Part shown: positions 7,450 through 14,991 of the stretch, piece after piece
Layout of the letters: each line of letters begins with the position of its first letter
Numbering within the stretch: the first letter of the stretch is position 1
NCBI GenBank assembly: GCA_028278455.1
Contig: JANQEH010000239.1
Coordinates: 1 to 33,449, forward strand
DNA from: a bacterium
GTDB lineage: Bacteria > SM23-31
Direction of reading: 5' to 3'
Length of the DNA: 33,449 nucleotides
Notes under the pieces: generated by a model
Database searches by the model: none
Seen by the model: the letters and a program-made list of their open reading frames with translations, nothing else
What the model was told of the DNA's origin: nothing
Position numbers and translations under genes: made by a program

Positions 7450-9456
7450 TCAATTCCTGACTATTTTATCAGGTTCGAGGAACCTTACGAACCATTCAAT
7501 CGTCCGTCTGTCCCGGTCCCTGCGGTTACTCTGGTTCCTGAAACCATGTCCTTCCCCGGGATATCTTACAAAAACAGTTTCCACCCCAAGTTTTTTCATC
7601 ATTACGAACATATCCTCAGCCTGAGTTATAGGCACATCATGGTCTGCTTCGCCATGGATGAACAGGGTGGGTGTGGCTACATTCGCTATGTGTTTGACAG
7701 GTGACCTGTCCCAGAGAAGATCGTAATTCTCCCAGGGTTTTCCGGGAAATTCGGTCTCTATAAGTAGGTGATATAATGAATTGCTGTAGAAACTTATCAG
7801 GTTGCTCAGGCTGGCGCTCGAAACAGCTGCTTTGAATCGTGTAGTCTGAGTGATCACCCAGTTTGTCATGTATCCTCCGTAGCTTCCACCCATTACTCCG
7901 AGTCTTTCAGCATCTATCCAGGTGTTATTTTTAATCGCATAATCAACACCTGCCATCAAGTCTTTATAATCTCCGCCACCCCAGTCATTAATAGATCCGT
8001 CCGCGAACTCCTGACCGTATCCGGTGCTTCCCCTCGGGTTTATATACAATACTCCGAAACCGGCCTCAGCGAAGTTCTGATTACGGGAAGACACTCCATA
8101 TCCGTAAGCTCCATGAGGGCCGCCGTGTATGGTTAGTATCAGCGGAAATTTGCTACCCGCCTGGAAATCAATCGGTTTCATCAGCCATCCCTGGATCGTC
8201 GTTCCGTCAAAACTCTCGAACCAGAACGTTTCCGGCATCGATAATTTTACACTGTTTTTGAATTTATCCTGATAATTAGTGAGTTGTTTTTGGCTCTTCC
8301 CATCAAGCGATGCGCTCCAAATCTCACCCGGATCGGTGTCATCTGACCTTATATAAAAAATTCTATCTTTGGAGCTGCATAGGGCATAGGTTCTTGCCCT
8401 GAGTTTTCCCCCTACCACAGTCTCGACTTTACCACCTCTGGAAGGAACACGATAAATATGTGTACCCCCTTTATTGTTAGCGGTAAAATATAGCCAGTTA
8501 CTATCCTTTGTCCAATTATGATTTGAAATTCTTCTGTCTATTTTGGAAGTAAGGTCAACCGGTTCACCGCCCTTTGCCGGAATTATCCACAGCTGATTGT
8601 TTTCAGGCGGGCTATCCTTTGTGTTTATCGGTCTGGTACCGCCCAGAAAAGCCAAATGTTTACCGTCCGGAGAAAATTTCGGGGTGAATTCCGTTCCCGG
8701 TGAGTCAGTGATCTGCTTGATCTTACCGCTACCGGTATCGACAGTCCAGATATCGTTATTATGATTATTATCTGGATCAAGGGTTCTGTTGCTTATGAAG
8801 GCTATGCTATTGCCGTCTGGAGACCAGGAGAGCGAATGTTCATCATAATTTCCGAATGTCAGCTGCCTGATATTCCCGTTTTCCAGGTCAACAACGAATA
8901 TATGGGTTTTTCTGTTATCCGAATATGCAGTTCTTGTTTTAAAAAGTATCCTGCTTATTTCCTTTATATCTTCAGGACGGTTTTCGCGTACACCTGTCGC
9001 AGAACAATATGCAACCTGCCTACCATCTGGAGACCAGATGTAGTTTCTATTTGCCCTGTGACCAAGGAAGGCGTTACTTTCTGTTACTTCAGCGATGAAC
9101 TTATAATCATTAGAAGAAATTGAATACATCCAGAGCCCATACATTCCCCGGTGATTGCCCTTAAAGAGCATTTTCTCCCCATCAGGTGAGATAATATAGG
9201 ATCTTTGACTGAAAGCAGGTCCCAATTCCTTACCTTCAAGTGAAAACTTGTAGGTACCTGAAGTTCTCCTCCTCGAGGAATCATTGAATACGTTTAATCC
9301 TGCATAGAAGTATTCCTCATCAGGGGATACAACTATATTCCTGATAGATCCCATGTAATCAGCACCCCTGCTGAAACTAACCTGGGCTTTGCTATACAAT
9401 GGCAGAGCAAGGATTATCAGTAGAACGTAAACTAAATATTTTTGTATGAGTTTCAT
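7450..9456 (-). CDS. S9 family serine peptidase (acylaminoacyl-peptidase/prolyl oligopeptidase type), exported
   Basis: The protein has 668 residues, with ATG at 9456 after AGGATAAT. A signal peptide covers residues 1-25 (hydrophobic core then YSKAQ). Residues about 30-400 form a beta-propeller with WD40/TolB-like strands ('WSPDGRQVAYC', 'SWSPDGNSIAFIS', 'KFSPDGKHLAFLG'). The C-terminal 250 residues are the alpha/beta-hydrolase peptidase domain. Ser525 lies in GGSYGGY, with Asp605 in HGEAD and His637 in GEGHGF as the expected triad. These enzymes release short peptides or N-acyl residues from oligopeptides and here would act in the periplasm. The gene is monocistronic and divergent from the unknown gene at 9666. 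Confidence 0.93.
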   Translation of the reverse strand: MKLIQKYLVYVLLIILALPLYSKAQVSFSRGADYMGSIRNIVVSPDEEYFYAGLNVFNDSSRRRTSGTYKFSLEGKELGPAFSQRSYIISPDGEKMLFKGNHRGMYGLWMYSISSNDYKFIAEVTESNAFLGHRANRNYIWSPDGRQVAYCSATGVRENRPEDIKEISRILFKTRTAYSDNRKTHIFVVDLENGNIRQLTFGNYDEHSLSWSPDGNSIAFISNRTLDPDNNHNNDIWTVDTGSGKIKQITDSPGTEFTPKFSPDGKHLAFLGGTRPINTKDSPPENNQLWIIPAKGGEPVDLTSKIDRRISNHNWTKDSNWLYFTANNKGGTHIYRVPSRGGKVETVVGGKLRARTYALCSSKDRIFYIRSDDTDPGEIWSASLDGKSQKQLTNYQDKFKNSVKLSMPETFWFESFDGTTIQGWLMKPIDFQAGSKFPLILTIHGGPHGAYGYGVSSRNQNFAEAGFGVLYINPRGSTGYGQEFADGSINDWGGGDYKDLMAGVDYAIKNNTWIDAERLGVMGGSYGGYMTNWVITQTTRFKAAVSSASLSNLISFYSNSLYHLLIETEFPGKPWENYDLLWDRSPVKHIANVATPTLFIHGEADHDVPITQAEDMFVMMKKLGVETVFVRYPGEGHGFRNQSNRRDRDRRTIEWFVRFLEPDKIVRN

Positions 9457-9593
9457 AATATTATCCTGTGGTTGTGTTGAGGTGAATGCCGTTTAGCGGC
9501 AATTGCAGCAATGAAAAATATAAATATACTGATTGCGAGATACAAGTAATTAATGTTTGAATAAATGCAGATAAGGCAACTATTTCCTAAAGT

Positions 9594-9612
9594 ATCGGCA
9601 AATATTGCCGAT
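9594..9612. promoter_or_regulatory. Perfect dyad ATCGGCAA-ATA-TTGCCGAT, possible operator
   Basis: This inverted repeat has 8-base arms and a 3-base centre. It lies in the divergent spacer 9457-9665, 54 bases before the SD-led start at 9666 and 138 bases from the S9 peptidase start. The position and symmetry suit a protein-binding site for one or both genes. No regulator can be assigned. Confidence 0.45.
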
Positions 9613-9665
9613 TAATACCTGTAAATGAAAACTTTTGTATAAGGGCAGAATTCCAAGGAGGGAAA

Positions 9666-10769
9666 ATGCTCATCGGTTTGCCGGCGCCGGCATCTATTTT
9701 TAAGCCGTTCAATCCCACAGGATTGAACGAGCTTTTTCCGATAACTGAAACTAAGGATAAAGAGGAACCTATAGATAAGAACTCCCCTTCAGGGGAGATT
9801 GTGCGTTCTGATCCTTCATCAATCCAATCAACCTACCAGATCAGGAAAGTCAGCAGTTCTCTGAACATATTAGGTAATATAACACCTGAGCAATTAGTAG
9901 ACCGTATTCATAATCCGGCAGTCGTGGAAAAGGATAATAATTTTGAGAAGAGCTATAAGCTTAACCTGAATATTGATTACAGGGCTAAGCTTGTGGATAA
10001 ACGCTTGAATCCTGAGAAGTCGGGTAATGGTCATGACATAAAAACCGTTACCCGGAAGAAAACAGTCAAGAAATACTGGGCAGGATACATGGTGCAGAGT
10101 CATTTTAAAGACCGGGACCGCCAGGTAGACCTGTTCTATAACCAGACGGAAAAGACAGTTTCCCGGATAAAAACGGTAAGGGTGGACAGTTACAGGTCGG
10201 TCAGGAATAAGGTCGCTGCAAGATTCAGGTATAATCTGAATCTCGATCTGAGTTTTCTTGCGCAGTTTGATAACCAGACCCAGCAGCTGGATGAACGTGG
10301 AAACACCGAGCTCGATGGGTATCTGAGTACTACAGATAAACTGCTCGACAGCTCAGCAGAACTTACAAAAGCCTTCTTCGACACAGTTGACGGTTACCTC
10401 GATGATACGAAAGAGAGGCTTATTGGCCGTGTAGAGGAATTCTTTGAAGACCTGAGACAGGCAACTGGCCGTGATATCAATCAGTTTGAGCAGGATAAAG
10501 AATTGATGATAGAGGAGATCAACTCATTTTTCGGAAATGTCCAAATCCTTCTGGATAACACAGAAGGTGAGATACTGGACAGGATCGGCGGAGCTGATGA
10601 GCCTGTCCTCGAGGCAGATACCGCCAGTGAAACTTCATCAGACCAAATGGTGAAAAATACAAACGAAAAAACCACAAGACTTACTGACTTCAGAGATAAA
10701 ACTTCCCAAAAAGTTCCTGAAACTGCCCCGGATGAAAACCAGGAACAACTTATTGATACTGTTGTTTAA
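9666..10769 (+). CDS. Uncharacterised 367-residue protein
   Basis: I do not recognise this family. The start is secure: a strong AAGGAGGG SD lies 3-4 bases before the ATG. There is no signal peptide or membrane segment. The N-terminal 75 residues are low-complexity and Pro/Ser/Asp-rich. A basic segment (residues about 105-155, 'TVTRKKTVKKYW') follows. Residues 190-310 are charged and helix-rich, starting with 'RYNLNLDLSFLAQFDNQTQQL' and continuing with 'DSSAELTKAFFDTVDGYLDDTKERL'. The C-terminus is acidic, Thr/Glu-rich and probably disordered. The first 130 bases of the gene carry unusual DNA palindromes (GCCGGCGCCGGC at 9680-9691, a 10-bp hairpin at 9706-9729, CTCCCC-TTCA-GGGGAG at 9782-9797). 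It lies 97 bases upstream of the polysaccharide deacetylase gene. Confidence 0.75.
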   Translation: MLIGLPAPASIFKPFNPTGLNELFPITETKDKEEPIDKNSPSGEIVRSDPSSIQSTYQIRKVSSSLNILGNITPEQLVDRIHNPAVVEKDNNFEKSYKLNLNIDYRAKLVDKRLNPEKSGNGHDIKTVTRKKTVKKYWAGYMVQSHFKDRDRQVDLFYNQTEKTVSRIKTVRVDSYRSVRNKVAARFRYNLNLDLSFLAQFDNQTQQLDERGNTELDGYLSTTDKLLDSSAELTKAFFDTVDGYLDDTKERLIGRVEEFFEDLRQATGRDINQFEQDKELMIEEINSFFGNVQILLDNTEGEILDRIGGADEPVLEADTASETSSDQMVKNTNEKTTRLTDFRDKTSQKVPETAPDENQEQLIDTVV

Positions 10770-10866
10770 TTTTCAGGTTGCATTTATACTGAAGATTACC
10801 TTTTATTACTTTGCATAATAAATACTTTTCCATTATTTTAATACGACCAAAAAATAATGATCTTCT

Positions 10867-12282
10867 ATGCCCGGTTCATGTAAAAATCACGATCTGATTC
10901 TAGCCCATAAACGGTGCTATCACTGCAAGGAATGGATCTGTCCGAAATGTACGACAAGGATCTTCCACCATTTATTCTGCAGTACACGCTGTATTATTTT
11001 TTTCAGGCTATCGGAGACCGCTGCATTTCTCAAATTACTGTTCACTTCCCCGCAAAAGGCCTTTAAAAGAAAGGGAAGCAGGTTTGTCAAATCCCCGTAC
11101 CTTGAACGTTTCCTTATCGTCTTCATTTTCTTCCTGAATGTAGTTTTGATCAATGACATGAAGGATGACCGTAACCTTCTGGAGAACCGGGTGGTTAACC
11201 TGAAGTCAGAATTGGAACTCCTTAATGAAGAGCAAAAGAAGATGGTCATCGAGAAAATGGAAAGGATGAACAGGCTATCACCTGTAATTACGGGCGGTTT
11301 GAAAAGCAAGGTAGATAACAAAAGAATAACTATCTCGGGTGAAGGTGGAAACGGCAGGATCATAAACTTATATTTGAACAGAGAATTGCGTCATACGATC
11401 GTTTCCAACAGTGGTGAATTCAAATTTGAAGATGTCGGTCTTATTCCCGGTGAGAATGAGATCGAGATACGGTCGGTCGATGACAGGGGTGTAGATGAAG
11501 TGATCAAAGTATACAAAGTATATTATTCCTCAGAAGATCTCGAGACGACAGGAAGCAATTTTACGAGAGGTGCCAGAGGCAACAAAATGATAGCGCTAAC
11601 TTTCGATGGGGGTGCCAGCGATACTTTTACTGATGAGATCCTTGACATCCTCAACAATAAAGGTATTAAAAGTACATTTTTCCTGACGGGAAAATTTATT
11701 AAGAAATTTCCAGGACCGGTCAGAAGAATGGTTGAAGAAGGTCACGAGGTTGGAAATCATACATATTCCCATCCCCATCTTACTACATTCGAAATTAATA
11801 TGAGGCATGATACACGGCCCGGGATAAGCTATTCCGTATTTCAGTCAGAGCTATTAAAGGCTGATTCTCTCTTTTATAAAGCAACAGGAAGAAGACTTGC
11901 CCGTCTTTGGCGATCACCATACGGAGAGCAGAATGAACAGATAAGGTTTTGGGCCGCTGAGTTGGGCTATCAGCATATCGGCTGGACTACAGGAGATGTT
12001 AACGGTGAAAATATGGATTCCCATGACTGGGTAAGCGATAAGGGATCACATCTTTATAAAACAGCAGAAGAGATTAAAAACCGCTTGCTTTCATTCGGAC
12101 TGAATGATCCGGACGGGGCTAACGGGGCAGTGATCTTAATGCATCTGGGCAGCAGCAGGACCGATGACCAGGTTTACGAAATTCTACCAGAATTGATCGA
12201 TACATTTATGGATATGGATTATGAGTTTTGCAGGGTAAGTGAGCTGATATGGAAAAAATCCGAAACCGGTTACCGGGATTGA
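10867..12282 (+). CDS. Membrane-anchored polysaccharide deacetylase (NodB domain) with N-terminal zinc finger
   Basis: The protein has 471 residues. Residues 5-42 hold a B-box-like zinc finger (Cys5, His8, Cys17, Cys20, Cys25, Cys28, His35, Cys38, Cys42). A membrane segment lies at about 82-96, a coiled coil at 100-135 and an Ig-like beta domain at 139-219. The NodB domain runs from about 240 to 462: 'LTFDGGAS' (Asp247), 'NHTYSHPH' (His298, His302), 'RSPYGEQ' (Arg349) and 'LMHLG' (His426). The second Asp of the usual TFDDG motif is Gly248. Family members remove N- or O-acetyl groups from peptidoglycan or other glycans; the domain order puts the enzyme outside the cytoplasmic membrane. The SD before the ATG is weak. 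The 3' end overlaps convergent deoC by 13 bases. Confidence 0.88.
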   Translation: MPGSCKNHDLILAHKRCYHCKEWICPKCTTRIFHHLFCSTRCIIFFRLSETAAFLKLLFTSPQKAFKRKGSRFVKSPYLERFLIVFIFFLNVVLINDMKDDRNLLENRVVNLKSELELLNEEQKKMVIEKMERMNRLSPVITGGLKSKVDNKRITISGEGGNGRIINLYLNRELRHTIVSNSGEFKFEDVGLIPGENEIEIRSVDDRGVDEVIKVYKVYYSSEDLETTGSNFTRGARGNKMIALTFDGGASDTFTDEILDILNNKGIKSTFFLTGKFIKKFPGPVRRMVEEGHEVGNHTYSHPHLTTFEINMRHDTRPGISYSVFQSELLKADSLFYKATGRRLARLWRSPYGEQNEQIRFWAAELGYQHIGWTTGDVNGENMDSHDWVSDKGSHLYKTAEEIKNRLLSFGLNDPDGANGAVILMHLGSSRTDDQVYEILPELIDTFMDMDYEFCRVSELIWKKSETGYRD

Positions 12283-13013
12283 CCGGCAAGCCGGCAGTCT
12301 TCTAATATTTTCAATGCACTGCTAGTTCCAATCCTATCAACACCTTCTGCCAGCAATTTTCTTACATGATCCCAGGTTTTGATACCTCCCGCAGCTTTGA
12401 TTCTGAGTTCTTCTTTAACAGCAGATCTTATGATAGCGACATCATTTTCCATTACACCCCCCAGGGGACTCATTCCTGTAGATGTCTTGATAAAATCAGC
12501 TCCTGCTTCGGCGGCTATTTCGCTTGCAGCTATTATCAGATCTCCTTCTCCCAAACCCAGCCTTCTTTCTTCTTCTCTTAGCTCAGAAGTCTCTATTATT
12601 ACCTTGATAACCGGTTTAGTCAGGATATCCCGTTTCATCTCTGCATTCATCGATGTATCTACAACCGATTTAATATCGTTAAGAACTTTTTTGAAATTCT
12701 TGTCAAAGAGCCATCCAAGATTGATAACCATGTCGATCTCATCAGCTCCCAATTTGATGGAATTCTCCGTTTGTGAACATTTACTGCTTGTTGATGAACT
12801 TCCATCAGGAAAACCTACAGCCGTGGCGGTCAAAACATTTGTACCTGAGATACAATCATAGACAGATATCAGGTGTTCCGGATATACACAGATACAGCAG
12901 AATTCATTCTCAATGGCAGTAAATGCAAGTTTTTCAAGGGAATCATTTGTAGCTGAATGATCCAGAAGAGTTGAATCCAAAATTGCTGCAAGTTCTTTCT
13001 CAGAAAGTTCCAT
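12270..13013 (-). CDS. deoC: Deoxyribose-phosphate aldolase
   Basis: The protein has 247 residues, which is full length for DeoC. It cleaves 2-deoxyribose 5-phosphate to glyceraldehyde 3-phosphate and acetaldehyde in deoxynucleoside catabolism, in the cytoplasm. Visible landmarks are 'LTATAVGFPDG', 'DEIDMVINLG' (Asp94), the Schiff-base Lys176 in 'DFIKTSTG', the second active-site Lys206 in 'IKAAGGI', and 'RIGTSS' near the C-terminus for phosphate binding. It starts 14 bases after the fxsA stop, so the two are probably co-transcribed and perhaps translationally coupled, since its own SD is poor. No other nucleoside catabolism gene is nearby. Confidence 0.96.
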   Translation of the reverse strand: MELSEKELAAILDSTLLDHSATNDSLEKLAFTAIENEFCCICVYPEHLISVYDCISGTNVLTATAVGFPDGSSSTSSKCSQTENSIKLGADEIDMVINLGWLFDKNFKKVLNDIKSVVDTSMNAEMKRDILTKPVIKVIIETSELREEERRLGLGEGDLIIAASEIAAEAGADFIKTSTGMSPLGGVMENDVAIIRSAVKEELRIKAAGGIKTWDHVRKLLAEGVDRIGTSSALKILEDCRLAGQSR

Positions 13014-13027
13014 AGGATTGACAGGCT

Positions 13028-13435
13028 CTATTGTTGCTGATCATTTTTGTGATTGATAGATCCGCCATGCATAGATATGTGACCGGAAAATCTGCCCTTT
13101 AACCAGGTCTTGAAATGTTTGCGCGTCGGCCGAAAAAGCATCAGAAAGCCAAAAACATCAGTGAGAACACCCGGAGTGATAAGGACGGCGCCTGCAATCA
13201 GGATTATCAAGCCGTCAATTAGTTCATCAGCCGGAAGTTCACCTGTCTGGAGTTTTGCCTGGATCATTGAGACTGTTCTGAATCCCTCCATCCGGGCAAG
13301 AAATGCGCCAATTATCCCCGTAATAACGATCAATGCCACTGTAGGCCCGAGGCCGATCGAATTACCAATATCCAGAAGTATGATCAACTCTACAAAGGGT
13401 ACGGTAATGAATAAGAGAAGAAGCTTTCCAAACAT
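13028..13435 (-). CDS. fxsA: FxsA family inner-membrane protein
   Basis: The protein has 135 residues. The sequence matches FxsA throughout: 'LLLFITVPFVELIILLDIG', 'GPTVALIVITGIIGAFLAR', 'EGFRTV', 'ADELIDGLIILIAGAVLITPGVLTD' and 'GFLMLFRPTR'. FxsA is a small membrane protein with up to four hydrophobic segments and a cytoplasmic, charged tail. In Escherichia coli overproduction alleviates exclusion of phage T7 by the F plasmid; its normal role is unsettled. It is the upstream partner of deoC on the same strand. Confidence 0.93.
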   Translation of the reverse strand: MFGKLLLLFITVPFVELIILLDIGNSIGLGPTVALIVITGIIGAFLARMEGFRTVSMIQAKLQTGELPADELIDGLIILIAGAVLITPGVLTDVFGFLMLFRPTRKHFKTWLKGRFSGHISMHGGSINHKNDQQQ

Positions 13436-13561
13436 TTGATAGAATCTTTAATTAATGGAATAGAAATAGCTAAGGTAAGAAAAAAATACAAAAAAGAAAG
13501 AAAAAATACAAGATTGTATCATTACACACAGGATGTTGCATTTTCAACACATAAATGTGAA
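13436..13561. other. Intergenic spacer, nothing recognised
   Basis: This short A-rich spacer lies between fxsA and the small unknown gene at 13562-13903, on the same strand. It contains purine runs but no obvious stem-loop terminator. Confidence 0.35.
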
Positions 13562-13903
13562 TCAGGCAACATGAGCCATAAGTAAGTAATCCTCATAAAG
13601 ATTAATTCCCTCAAGAAACAGATGTTTCCAGTCATCGATATCCTTCCTCCACATTTCGCATTCCCTGATATCCGCTTTTCCGCTTGTTATCCTGTGCAAA
13701 ATATCACTATTGCACTTTTCTTCGATGATCTTTTGGCTTTCGAGGATATGAGGTTCGTTGAATTCAAGGTATTCCTTGATGGTGTTATATGTAACACCAT
13801 GTTTTTTCTTGACCTGAGCAATACGTTTCATAACGAGATCGACTGCCCTGTCCAGGTGTCTGCGGTAGTCTTCTACCATTATTTCATTCTTGTTTTCATT
13901 CAT
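13562..13903 (-). CDS. Small uncharacterised helical protein (113 residues)
   Basis: I do not recognise the family. The protein is charged, mostly helical and cytoplasmic, with no Cys motif beyond two single Cys residues. It carries 'DRAVDLVMKRIAQVKKKHGVTYNTIKEYLEF', and the C-terminus 'WKHLFLEGINLYEDYLLMAHVA'. The ATG at 13903 follows AAAGGAT. It is preceded by an excellent sigma-70-type promoter (13944-13972) with a dyad in the spacer and another over the likely transcription start, so it is probably tightly repressed. It is divergent from the TetR gene at 14265, the obvious candidate regulator. Expression in response to the same inducer as the efflux operon is an inference. Confidence 0.7.
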   Translation of the reverse strand: MNENKNEIMVEDYRRHLDRAVDLVMKRIAQVKKKHGVTYNTIKEYLEFNEPHILESQKIIEEKCNSDILHRITSGKADIRECEMWRKDIDDWKHLFLEGINLYEDYLLMAHVA

Positions 13904-13930
13904 GGTTCTATCCTTTCACATTGGCCTTAG

Positions 13931-13964
13931 TGTACGCATGTACAATATAATGAACAAATGTTCA
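13931..13964. promoter_or_regulatory. Two dyads, likely repressor operators
   Basis: TGTAC-GCAT-GTACA (13931-13944) and TGAACA-AA-TGTTCA (13951-13964) are both perfect inverted repeats with centres 20 bases apart, about two helical turns. The second fills the -35/-10 spacer of the minus-strand promoter. The first starts at the edge of the -10 box and covers the expected start of transcription. This suits a dimeric TetR-type repressor; the adjacent TetR gene is the natural candidate. Confidence 0.65.
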
Positions 13965-13972
13965 CTTGTCAA
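13944..13972 (-). promoter_or_regulatory. Sigma-70 promoter TTGACA-17-TATATT for the 113-residue gene
   Basis: Read on the minus strand, TTGACA (13972-13967) and TATATT (13949-13944) are separated by exactly 17 bases. The -10 box is 40 bases before the ATG at 13903. Consensus match and spacing are both near ideal for a housekeeping promoter. Confidence 0.75.
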
Positions 13973-14264
13973 GCTTTTTTTATAGGCGCCTCAGTTCTTT
14001 ACCATGATAATCGACACATAAAATTTCATCTTTAATAAATTATACTACACTATGTTGTTAAAAGTTGCAAAACGTGTGCCATATATAGTATATACGGTCT
14101 AGCAGATATTTTATTCCAATCTTAACCGATTTTTAACAAAAAAAATATTGATAATGTTTTTTTATATTCGTACTTTTAATGGGCGGTCGCCCGGTAACAA
14201 AATCGGGATCCTGCCGTATAACTATTCCCAATTGAAAATTTCGGAAAAAAACGAATGGAATTTT
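13973..14264. other. Divergent spacer upstream of the TetR gene
   Basis: This A+T-rich sequence holds no further dyads that I can see. Open codons from 14148 in frame with the TetR gene are probably untranslated: they encode no helix-turn-helix residues and the ATG at 14265 has its own GGAA box. Confidence 0.45.
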
Positions 14265-14906
14265 ATGCCTAAAATAGTAGATAAAGAAGCAAAAAGACTT
14301 TCAGTATTAGAGGCAGCGTATGAACTTTTTACCGAAAAAGGTTTTAAAGATGTGACCACGAGAGAAATAGCAAAAAAAGCATGTGTATCTAAAGGTGTAC
14401 TTTACGATTATTTCAAGAATAAAGAAGACCTGTTTTTTCAGACTGTTAGTGAGCACATGTCTAAAATGATAGCTATAAAAATGGATTCTGTGGATTCCAG
14501 TCTGACGGACAGACAAAAATTGGATAAATTTCATGAAATAAGCTGTAAGAATAATGAAGTTAGAAAGAAGCGATACAGGATGATGTTCGATTTTGTCCTG
14601 CATTGCAAAGATGAGAAGCTTTTACATGAATACATGGGAAATCTTTATGATATAATAAGAAAATATACGAGAAATTTCTTTAAGGAGATATATCCTGACA
14701 TTTTTGATGATGAAAACAGATCCATATTATATACCAACATAATTGTTGGTTTTCTTGACGGAATCCACTTACAGGATCTTTCAAATCCGCGAAAAGCGAA
14801 AATCAACGAAACATTTGAGCTATTCTGGGATTTGCTGAATTCAAAATTAACTGCAGAGGTTGAACGAATGAGTACAAGCAAGGCAAATGCCGTATCTGCA
14901 ACGTAG
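14265..14906 (+). CDS. TetR/AcrR family transcriptional regulator
   Basis: The protein has 213 residues from the ATG at 14265 ('MPKIVDKEAKRLSVLEAAYELF'). The helix-turn-helix is classical: 'ILEAA..LF.EKGFKDVTTREIAKKACVSKGVLYDYFKNKEDLF' at about residues 10-57, with 'SKGVLYDYF' as the recognition helix. The C-terminal 150 residues form the ligand-binding/dimerisation helices and are not diagnostic. It precedes a TolC/adaptor/RND operon on the same strand by 85 bases and is divergent from a small gene whose promoter carries two dyads. This is the usual arrangement for a repressor of drug or bile efflux. The ligand is unknown. Confidence 0.92.
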   Translation: MPKIVDKEAKRLSVLEAAYELFTEKGFKDVTTREIAKKACVSKGVLYDYFKNKEDLFFQTVSEHMSKMIAIKMDSVDSSLTDRQKLDKFHEISCKNNEVRKKRYRMMFDFVLHCKDEKLLHEYMGNLYDIIRKYTRNFFKEIYPDIFDDENRSILYTNIIVGFLDGIHLQDLSNPRKAKINETFELFWDLLNSKLTAEVERMSTSKANAVSAT

Positions 14907-14991
14907 AAAATGATATAATCGTCATATAACTATTTATGCGAAAGTAAATTATACTTTAGGGTTGAAAATCCTTTATATGAAGGAGGAAGAT

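Noticed and set aside
5872-7450. CRISPR array in the repeat-rich spacers
   Set aside because: The repeats are few, palindromic, of unequal spacing and not direct repeats with uniform spacers; no cas genes are present.
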